Positions 56,301-64,000 of a stretch of 64,000 nucleotides of DNA are shown piece after piece. The notes below the pieces were generated by a model, which searched no databases, was not told where the DNA came from, and saw nothing but the letters and a program-made list of their open reading frames with translations. The first letter of the stretch is position 1, and each line of letters begins with the position of its first letter. The DNA lies in NCBI GenBank assembly GCA_004519485.1, contig CP038122.1, positions 310,001 through 374,000 on the forward strand. Direction: 5' to 3'. The DNA is from Nannochloropsis oceanica (lineage: Eukaryota > Sar > Eustigmatophyceae > Eustigmatales > Monodopsidaceae). The position numbers were made by a program, and so were the translations under genes.

Positions 56301-59300
56301 AAATAGGTCTTACCGCCTTCCCCTCCACCATCTTCGGTGCCCTTTACCAAACAATCCTCACCGTTGCATTCCAAACCGCGGCCAGCCTCCCGTCGTATTT
56401 TCAGTCCCGGAGGCTCTTTTACAAGCAACGGGAAAACGGTTACTTTAACTGCCTGCCGTCGTTGCTGGCCTCCACGCTTGTGGCCTTGCCGTTGGTGGTG
56501 GTGGACTCAACGGTATTTGGAGGCATCGTTTACTATTGTATGGGGTTTAATGATGGGGCGGGAGGGAGGGAGGGAGGGCACTTTTGGGTGTTTTGGGCGA
56601 ATCTGGTGGGGATAGGGTGGGCAATGATGGCCTTTTTCCGACTCACGACGTACGTGTGCCCGACATTAACGACAACGGTGGCCGCCGCGGGGGTGTTGAC
56701 CTTCTTTTTCCTCCTCTTTTCGGGTTTCATCTTGCCTAGGCCGTCCATGCCAGCCGTGTACGGCTGGATCATGTGGGTGGATCCCATCTACTTCGCGTAT
56801 CAAGGTGAATGTCTCTTTCGCCTTGCCTCCCTCCCTCTCTCTCTCCCTCCCTCCTTTCCTTTCCTCCCTCCCGCTTTTCATTCACCGAACCAGGAGTCCT
56901 GCTTGCTGGCTTCCATCTTCCTCTCTCGCTTACCCTCCCATCCCTCCCTCCCTCCCTCCCTCCCTCCAGCCCTGGCCACGAACGAATTCCTCTTTCGGTC
57001 CCGCTACGCGCCTTTCCTTCCCTCTTCCTCACCACGCGTCACTGTGGGCCAGGCCTCATTACAACAACGGGGTCTTTTCCTCTCTCCCTCCTGGGTATGG
57101 AAGGGAGGAGTGTTCAACCTCGTCCTGTTTGCAGGTTATTTAATGCTGACCTGGTGGGCCATGACAAGTGTGCGATGGACAGAGAGGGTGAACATATGCG
57201 TGGAGAAGGAAATGGAAGAGAAGGAGGAAAAGGAGGAGAAGGTAGAGGAGGAGGAGCAGGAGGAGATAGAGGGGAAGGGAAAGACGGAGGGTCAGCTGGA
57301 ACGCGTTTCTCTCCTTCTTCTCCCGCCGCCCCCGCCGCCCCCGCCGCCTCTCATCCCAGGGAGAAGGACGAGTAGTGCTCACAGCTTGACGACTACGGCA
57401 ACAACCATGTCCCGCAGCAGCAGCAGCAGCAGCAGCAACAGCAACAACAATTGCGGCAGCAGCAACAACAATCTATTCTGTCAGTATAAACAAGAAGGAA
57501 ATACTGAGCTTGCCATCTCTTCCTCCTCCTCCTCCTCCTTCTTGTCCTCCCTCCCCATATCCTCCTCCTCGTACGCCTCCCTCTCCCTCAAAAGCAATCC
57601 CACTTCCAAGATTTTGGCATTGGCCTCTTCCTCTGCTGCAGCTACTACTACGACAACTACTACGGCGGCCGCCGCTGCGACAGCAAATGAACACGTTGCC
57701 CACACCATCCCGGTCAAGACTCGTCCTTTTTCTCTCCTTCCGCTTCCTCCTCCTCAGTCCAGCAGCGACGTCAAGAAAATAATTGCCAGCAAGAGCAGCG
57801 GCAGCAGCAGCAGCAGCGGGAATGGCACTACGGAGGAAAAGGAAGGAGGGAAGGAGGGAGGGAAGGAGGGAGGGGGTGTGTCTGTGCTCTCCCTCCTTCC
57901 TCCCGCGCTTCCCGTCACGCTGACGTTCCGGAACGTCTCCTACACTGTGGCCACACCCAAGGCCCTTCGAAAGCAGAGGAAGGGAGGGAGAAAGATGGGA
58001 AAGATGGTTGCAGGGTGGTTCTGGAAAAACCTGGCCGAGACAAAAAGACACGAGACAACGAGAGCGAGGGACGAGGAAGAAGGCAAGGAGGAGGATCCCA
58101 AGGAAGACGAGGAGGAGGAAAAGGAGGAAAGGGAAGACGACCACCATAGTCGCGAGGTCCACGTCAAGGTAGAGGGAGGGGCGGAGGACACGAAAGCGGC
58201 AGACTCCGACCAGACCACCCTCCTCTCCGACGTGACCGGCTACGTAAAGGCAGGGGAAATGATGGCATTAATGGGGGCCTCGGGGGCAGGTAAAACAACC
58301 CTCCTCGACGTCCTGGCCGGCCGCAAAACTGGGCATGGCACCATCACGGGTACCATCCTCCACAACGGCCTCGTCCTCCCTCCCTCCCTCCGTCCCTCCG
58401 TCACGGCCTACGTCGACCAGAACTCCTCCGATGTCTTTTCCCCCTATATGACCCCGGCAGAAATCCTTTTCTTTTCCGCAAATCTCCGTCTTCCCCGCGC
58501 CTCGCCCTCCTTTCCTCCCTCCCTCCGCTCTGCCCTTGTTGCCTCCGTCTTGTCTCTGTTGGAACTTGAGCCTGTCAAAGATAGCATCGTCGGGCCACCG
58601 GGCTCGGGGCTGACCTTCGAGGTATGCCTCGCAAACCTTTCCCTGCCTTCCCCCTGCCTCCCTTCCCTCTCTCCTTCTTGTCCTTCTTCTTACCTTCCTC
58701 CTTTCAACCTGCCCTCCTTCCCTCTCTCCTCTGTTCCCCCCCTCCCCCTCTGAATTCTTCCGTCAAATCTCCCATTATCTCAATTCCATATTCTCCCGTT
58801 CTCCCCTACCCTCGCCGCTCCCCCCCCCCCCTTGACTCTAGGAAATGAAACGCGTGTCAATCGCCGCCGAAGTCGTCGCCCTTCCCTCCCTCCTGTTCGT
58901 GGACGAGGCCACCACCTCCCTGGATGCCTACCACTCCCTCAATGTCTTGAGGATGCTCCGGCGGCTTTCCAGGGGCGAAGGGAGGGAGGGTGGGTGGAAG
59001 GGAGGGATGACGATCGTCTGCTCTGTCCACCAGCCGTCCCGACGGTGTTTTGGACTATTTGATTCTCTGCTGCTCCTGAGACAAGGAGGCAAGACCGTGT
59101 TCTGTGGACCAGTCGGCCTTGAGGGAGGGGGGGAGGGAGGGCGGGAGGGGGTGGTGAGTTACTTTGAGGGGCTGCCGGGCTCGCCAAGATTGGGGCCAGG
59201 GGAGAATCCAGCGACGTGGATGCTGGAGTGCATTGGCGCCGGAACGATTTCGGCCGCGGCCATGGGAGGAGGAAAGGGTGGGTGGGAGGGAGGGAGGGCA

Positions 59301-60413
59301 TGTGGAGGGGTCAATCACGCGGAGCTCTATTCCAAAAGTGCCTTGTGCGCTGCCATTCTTGCCGAGGTGCAACATCTCGAAGCCTCCTTCTCCCACCCTT
59401 CCTCCTCTTCTTCCTACTCCTCCTCCACCACCACCACCACCACCGCTCCCCTCAAGCCCTCGTCCCTCCTCCTCCACTTCTCTGCCTCCCGCCCCCCCTC
59501 CTTCGGCACCCAGCTCTACTACTGTACTTTACGGGCCTGGCGGACATCGTGGAGACTTCCCTCGTACCAGTGGGCACGACTGGGGGGCTCCAGCGCCATG
59601 GCGCTAGTACTGGCGTCCGTTTATCACAGGCAGAGGCAGGAGAACGTGAGTGATTTGGTAGGGTACCTGGGTTTGGTGTTTATCATGTTGACATTCACGG
59701 CGTGTGTAAATTCAACGAGTGTCCTGGAACTGATCCATCAGGAACGGCCCTCTTTCAACCGAGAGCGCTTCGCCGGGTCTTATTCCGTGGGTGCCTACGC
59801 CCTATCCTGGCTCTTGGTTGAGATTCCTTACGTCATCGTGCAGTCCTCCCTTTTCCTGAACATACTATATTTTTACGCGCACTTTTCGAGGGACGTGTGG
59901 AGGGTCTCGTGGTTCTGGGCCTTTCTTTTTCTGTACATGCTCTTCGCCACGGCGTTTGGGCAGGCCTTGGCGGCCGTTACGCCCAGCACCCAAACTGCTC
60001 AAACGTTTTATAATACGTTGGCCCCGATATTCTCAATCATGAGCGGCATGACATTCATGCCGAGTGACATCCCCCGGGGGTGGTTAGCCTTGTGGGTGCT
60101 GTGCCCTCTTAACAAGGCGTTTGAAGGGGTAGTGATGACTCAGTGGTGGGAGGATGGAGGGGGTGGGGGTGGAGGGCGAGGGGGGGAGGAGGCGACGATT
60201 ATTGTTTTTAATTCCGTCACGAGGACGTTTGAGAAACGGACAAGATGGGGTGCGGTGCAGTGGTTCTTTGGGGAGGAGGAAGGGAGGGAGAATGCGTTAG
60301 GTTTTTCGTTTGGGCATCGGTGGAGGAATCTGTGGGTGTTGGTAGTGTTTGTGGCGGGATGTAACATTTTGTTTATGTGTGCGTTGAAGTGGAGGAGATT
60401 CGAGAGGCGATAG
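53391..60413 (+). CDS. Full-size ABCG/PDR-type ABC transporter
   Basis: Proposed exons 53391..53582, 53902..54564, 54729..55357, 55571..56804, 56970..58621, 58842..60413; about 1979 aa. PDR transporters export lipids and drugs across the plasma membrane, in the order NBD-TMD-NBD-TMD. Seen: NBD1 Walker A GGPKAGKTSMLK|AISGRI (across an intron), TGHVTYNN, YLTVRETLLFAG, signature GISGGERRRLSLGEAL and Walker B VTCFDEVSNGLD; TMD1 (LLLGLITGLIYFQIG ... VVVDSTVFGGIVYYCMGF); a ~400-aa Ser/Glu-rich linker; NBD2 Walker A GASGAGKTTLLDVLAGRKTG, DVFSPYMT, LLFVDEATTSLDA, SVHQPS; TMD2 (SWLLVEIPYVIVQSSLFLN). NBD2 has no clear LSGGQ (it reads FEEMKRVSIAAE), common in PDR proteins. Exon 3 needs two one-base frame changes, at a (TCC)n tract (near 54770) and a C8 run (54950-54957). 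The exon 2 acceptor is AAG rather than CAG/TAG, so its start is uncertain. Confidence 0.88.
54751..54838. repeat. (TCC)n tract in ABC transporter exon 3
   Basis: About 29 TCC units with one extra C near 54770, encoding a serine run inside NBD1 just after Walker A. The frame that matches the family upstream (AISGRI) differs by one base from that matching downstream (TGHVTYNN). Confidence 0.9.
55898..56017 (+). repeat. 24-bp coding minisatellite (five units of HHQQQQQQ)
   Basis: Five head-to-tail 24-nt units in frame, each encoding His-His then six Gln, in the linker between NBD1 and TMD1 of the ABC transporter. Units differ only at synonymous CAA/CAG positions. Confidence 0.93.
56934..56968. 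repeat. (TCCC)n tract before a splice acceptor
   Basis: About eight TCCC units forming the polypyrimidine tract of the acceptor at 56969 (CTCCAG|CCC) in the ABC transporter. Confidence 0.9.
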
Positions 60414-61256
60414 GGAGGGGAGGGAGGAAGGAAGAGAAAGAGGATGGGTTGAGATGAAAGGGAAAGAAAGTATTTATGTATGTGTAGCGATGAAGAGAAC
60501 ATTGTATCGAGTGTGGATGAGAAAGATTTGGGGGGGGGGAAAGCCCCAGCAAAAGTTACGCAATCTTTCAGACACATATTTTTTGCCACGGGTGTGTGGC
60601 AGCTGAAGTAATACTAGCAATTGTGCTTTAGCAGTTGTCACAATAGCAAGCAGCAGCAGCATCAGGGTAGCGATTTAGAGTAAAACAAAAAGTGATGCAT
60701 TGAATAAAGCAGAGAGGACTGGGCGAGAAGAGATGACACACCCGGAAGTGTGTCTACCCCAAGAGAAGGGTCGATGAGACTATTTTTCGACCGTTCTATG
60801 TGGCACGCACCTTGAACCGCGGGAGTGCAGGCAAGCTAATCAACAGCAGTAATAATAGCAGCAGCAGTAGCAGCATCAGAATGAACACCTAGCACAGATT
60901 ATGTAATGGAACAGGTCGTCACCTAATATTCTTTCTTTCTTGAACATAAGATTTCTGTCTTTCCTCCATTTTTCACTCGTGCTGAACTCTTCTAGAGAAT
61001 GTTCTAGCCCTCCCCTCTACCTTGCCACTCCAAAACCTATCTTACATCACTCATTTCATTGCCCGCAAAAAAGCGGGCTTACCAGCCAGTTTTTATATTA
61101 TTTATTTATTATCTACTGATTACATTTCAATTCACACTCTATGTTGTTGTCTTTGCTGGCTTTCACTGTTATGTTTCCCTTCCTTTCCTCCTCCCCCTCC
61201 TCCTTCTTCTTCTCCTTCTTCTTCTATTACTTTTTCTTCTGAAAGGGGGTCCGTCA
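60414..61256. other. Tail-to-tail intergenic region, ABC transporter / two-TM gene
   Basis: 840 bp between converging stops. CAG/AGC-type trinucleotide patches near 60650 and 60855. No supported gene. Confidence 0.5.
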
Positions 61257-62060
61257 CTACATCTTCTCTCGCCCTCCTCCTCCGTTTTTTGTATCCCTCC
61301 TTCCCGCCCTCCCCCTCTCTCCCACTCTCGTCTTATACTTTTCCTTTTCTAACAACAATCGTGTCGACTCACTCACTCCCTCCTCCTCCTCCTCCATTCC
61401 ACCCTCCCCCCCCCCACTGCACATGAGCATACACGCCATCACCAGCACCAAACCCGCCCCGCCTCCCATAAGGCATTTCCCTATGAAATCTCCGAACATT
61501 AAAGCTCCCGTGATCAACAAACAAATCGACAGAGTTCCAAAGAGAAGGAGGGTAAATGAATATACAAATTTTCCCAACCGGAAATACTCGTGGTCCTCCT
61601 CTACGTCGTCCTTGCCCTCCCGCTCGTCCTCAATCCCGGTTTCCTCATCTTTGGCGCGGAGCTGGTGATAATGTGGAGGGGAGGGGACGGGGAGAAAAGG
61701 GGAAGGGTTGGGGAAAGAGGAGCAAGAGGAGGGAGGGTGGGAGGGTGGACGGTAGGGGCTGCGGCTACTTTTCGTCTTTTGGCGATCATGCCTTGAGGGG
61801 GAAGAGGAGGGTGTCATAGAGGACGAGGAGGGAGTGGGGGAGTGACGGTAGGGGTTGAAGGGTAGTTTGCACTTGGGAGGGGAGGGCGAGGGCGTGGCGC
61901 CCGCAGCAGCAGGATGTTTGGTTGGGCTGGTGTTGGTGGCGGAGGTAGGGACGGAGGAGGAGGACGAGGACGAGAAGGAGACGGAGGAGGCTGGAGTTGT
62001 GTCGATAGTGGTGGAAGGTCCATTTCTGGTTGAAATGGTGGTGCTGGTTGTGGACGGCAT
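61257..62060 (-). CDS. Small two-TM protein of unknown function
   Basis: Single exon, 267 aa from ATG 62060. The N-terminal ~150 residues are Ser/Pro/Thr-rich and probably disordered. An acidic segment (KDEETGIEDEREGKDDVEED) leads into HEYFRLGKFVYS, then two closely spaced hydrophobic helices (FTLLLFGTLSICLLITGAL and GGAGLVLVMACMLM) with a short loop (FGDFIGKCLM), and a basic/Gly-rich tail. The layout of a disordered N terminus followed by a tight helical hairpin recalls TMEM230/TMEM134-like (DUF872) trafficking proteins, but sequence similarity is weak and I do not assign the family. Low-complexity content means coding status rests mainly on the ORF length and the TM hairpin. Confidence 0.6.
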   Translation of the reverse strand: MPSTTSTTISTRNGPSTTIDTTPASSVSFSSSSSSSVPTSATNTSPTKHPAAAGATPSPSPPKCKLPFNPYRHSPTPSSSSMTPSSSPSRHDRQKTKSSRSPYRPPSHPPSSCSSFPNPSPFLPVPSPPHYHQLRAKDEETGIEDEREGKDDVEEDHEYFRLGKFVYSFTLLLFGTLSICLLITGALMFGDFIGKCLMGGGAGLVLVMACMLMCSGGGEGGMEEEEEGVSESTRLLLEKEKYKTRVGERGRAGRRDTKNGGGGREKM

Positions 62061-63035
62061 TTGATGAATGCTTTGTTGAGCGCCTTTTTGTCCTTTTTCT
62101 CACAAGCTCGTATGAGGTTCGGCTCACTTTGTAGAGGATTCCTGTGAGCTGGGGCAGTGGGGGGAAAAGGAATTAAAGACTTGGGTGGTGTGTAAGGGGG
62201 GGGGGGGCAGAGGGCGAGCTGACTGCATCCTGCTTCCCGTCATTCCTATGTGCTTCTTTGGGACCGGAGAGGAGCGATAAGAACAGCCAAGCTTTCCACA
62301 CACAAAGATTGACCGGATCAACACAAATCCAAGAAGACAGTGGCAATGCTGCTCCTGTGGACAGGGTCTGGGCGTCGGCAAGAGCGGGCCATGCAAACGC
62401 AACGTCTGATAACAACGGCAACCCCAAAACTCTTGGCTCCAGCAGTTCATGTCGCCGTCGTCGTCGTCGTGGCCTCGCTGGTTGCCTGTGATCTTCCTCT
62501 TATTATCCTGTTATCGTGTCTCCCAAGAGGGAAAATGGGACACATTGCTGTGGTGTATGGTGTGTACAGCGGCGGAGTTGTCGGGTTGATAGGAGTGTGA
62601 GGAAGGTGGCAGAAAAGAGATCGGCCGTCGATCAGCCGGGTTTGGACGGACAAATCGCCAGCAGACATACGCCAAAGACACATGTCCATGGTCGTGCTTG
62701 CTTTGGACTGCTTGTCTCTAACATTGGCAGACTAGCTAGTGACAGGGTTGACGCAGAGGAGAAGCCACAAATTAGAAGCGAGTGCTTGCCTTCGTCGCTG
62801 TTTGGATATCTGGCGGGCACCCCACACCCTAAACCACGTCCGCAGTTACCTAAGGGCCGAGCACATACACACAGGCGCACCAAGTCGCATCCATAGCTAG
62901 CTCACGCTCTCCATTTCCGGCTTTGCCAGGCGGCCGTAGGTTGTAAATGCTTCCTCCTCTTGCCTCGATCCAAAAACTCATGAAGCATCATTGTCTCCTG
63001 TCTCCGCCCCATCACAACACAACGCAGCACTCGAC
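62061..63035. other. Divergent intergenic region, two-TM gene / thylakoid-lumen gene
   Basis: 975 bp between starts facing away; ordinary composition with a G-run near 62197-62208 and a CGT repeat near 62452-62470. ORFs on both strands here have no recognisable domains. Confidence 0.5.
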
Positions 63036-63853
63036 ATGATGACGGTCAAGGTTTGCTTCTCGAGCTTGCTGCTCTTGGGTCTCCTCTCCTCTGCCTTGGC
63101 ATTTGTGCCGCGTCAACTCGGTACGTGGTTGGCTCATTCTGAGGGGCGAAAGAAAGAAGAAAGGACTTGTGCACGAGGTGATTGATGCCTTGATGCAAGG
63201 CGTCAGTAGAGGGCTGTGGTTAGAGTGCCAAGCGGGTCGGCATTTGCGCTCTAGAAGCTGGCTTCGGTATTGTGGACTGGCAGGGAGAGAGAGGGGATGA
63301 ATAATCCGGCCAGATATGGGACGGATCGGAGGGATAATGGCTGCAAGAGTTTGAAGACACGCGCGCACTAGCCTACGAGGATTGATATTTTCATTTCCTT
63401 CCACCCAATTCATACACAGTGCGCACGCCCCGGCAGCAACAGCGCGTGCAGGGCCGCATGCAAATGGCCTTGCCTCAGAATGCCTTGGGTAAGTGACGTG
63501 TTTGTAAGGGAAAGAAGAGCAAGGAGGGAGGGAGATAAAGAGGGCACGCCAGTCTCTCTCTGTTTGATCTTTGCGTTTGCTTTTTCCCCTCCTTGCCTGC
63601 TTGTATGGAGGTACATGTGAACAGCATCATCAGATTTATGTTTTCTTTCTTTACCATCCATTTCTCCCTCACAGCATCCCTCGGCCTCCTCCTCACTGCC
63701 TCGACGGGCCTCTACTCTCCCCCCTCGCATGCGTCCTCCCTCCCTTCCTTCTCATTGAACAACCAGGCGTTCACGAGCGCTACCCTGAGTAAGGAGGTAG
63801 AGGTTCGTCAAGGCATGTATGGCGAGTACACCGTGGAGAAGACCGGGCAGCAG
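63036..63853 (+). CDS. Thylakoid-lumen-targeted precursor, N-terminal part (continues beyond window)
   Basis: Three exons visible, 63036..63120, 63420..63488 and 63675..63853, introns 299 and 186 bp, phases 1, 1 and 0, giving the first 111 aa; the donor CAGCAG|GTAGGG leads into an intron that reaches the window edge. The leader is tripartite: signal peptide (SSLLLLGLLSSALA), Phe cleavage context (AFVPRQL), an Arg/Gln-rich transit stretch (VRTPRQQQRVQGRMQMA), then a second hydrophobic segment ending in a Sec-type cleavage site (SLGLLLTASTGL ... PPSHAS). No twin arginine directly precedes it. The mature start (LPSFSLNNQAFTSATLSKE, VEVRQGMYGEYTVEK) does not let me name the protein; lumenal photosystem II extrinsic or related proteins are candidates. 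Two adjacent ATGs at 63036 and 63039. Confidence 0.8.
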
Positions 63854-63900
63854 GTAGGGAGGGAGGGAGGGAGGGAGGGAGAGAGGGAGGGAGAGAGGGA
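63854..63900. repeat. (GGGA)n tract right after a splice donor
   Basis: GTAGGGAGGGAGGG-type sequence begins at the donor of exon 3 of the lumen-protein gene. The sense strand is G-rich and could fold as a G-quadruplex. Confidence 0.9.
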
Positions 63901-64000
63901 ATGGAGGAGGGAAGAATTGAAGGGGTATTCTTATTTTCTGTTTACCTCTGCATGTACACTACTCTCTCGTACGCCCTCTGATTGATCAATTATATGCTCA

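Noticed and set aside
1-64000. tRNA and rRNA genes
   Set aside because: Scanned for T-arm-like GGTTCRA motifs and conserved rRNA blocks by eye; no plausible candidate found. A covariance-model search would be decisive.

Overview
The window is nuclear DNA from a small-genome photosynthetic stramenopile. It most resembles a eustigmatophyte alga of the Nannochloropsis/Microchloropsis type. That placement is inference from several signs: (i) plastid precursors with a signal peptide followed by a Phe-containing cleavage context (AHAF, ALAFVP), the heterokont bipartite signature; (ii) genes packed with short GT-AG introns of about 100-400 bp; (iii) pervasive (GGGA)n/(TCCC)n low-complexity DNA in exons and introns; (iv) a eukaryotic gene set. 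I saw no rRNA, tRNA, CRISPR array or recognisable mobile element, viral or otherwise.

Eighteen protein genes are supported, in this order: LUC7-like U1 snRNP factor (-), plastid lipoyl synthase (+), mitochondrial trifunctional protein alpha subunit (-), ACT-domain TKL kinase (-), bifunctional lysine-ketoglutarate reductase/saccharopine dehydrogenase (+), long DGAT2 acyltransferase (+), WD40-UBR-PHD-PHD protein (-), HAD-methyltransferase-MDR fusion (-), plant-type FKBP12 (+), unknown coiled-coil protein (-), SET/MYND protein (+), proteasome alpha-5 (+), F-box/cytochrome b5 protein (-), PPR-SMR protein (+), Beclin 1/ATG6 (-), full-size ABCG/PDR transporter (+), small two-TM protein (-) and a thylakoid-lumen precursor cut by the right edge (+). 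Exons were joined by matching splice-site phase and family alignment. For most multi-exon genes the sum of exons is an exact multiple of three.

The genes mostly alternate in strand, giving head-to-head pairs (gaps of about 420-2000 bp) and tail-to-tail pairs. There is no operon-like functional clustering. Several genes bear on lipid and organelle metabolism: beta-oxidation (HADHA), triacylglycerol synthesis (DGAT2), lipoylation (LIP1), lysine breakdown (LKR/SDH) and autophagy (ATG6). These fit an oleaginous alga but are not a cluster.

The most unusual material is architectural. Three proteins combine domains in ways I do not know from model organisms: WD40+UBR7 module+second PHD, HAD+methyltransferase+MDR with a signal peptide, and TM+F-box+cytochrome b5. 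The DGAT2 carries a duplicated multi-TM module ahead of its acyltransferase domain. The tetranucleotide GGGA repeat is also notable: it encodes the same stop-free tetrapeptide (GREG, or SLPP from the other strand) in every frame. Two genes (kinase and ABC transporter) contain apparent one-base frameshifts at long homopolymers or microsatellites, which may be assembly errors.
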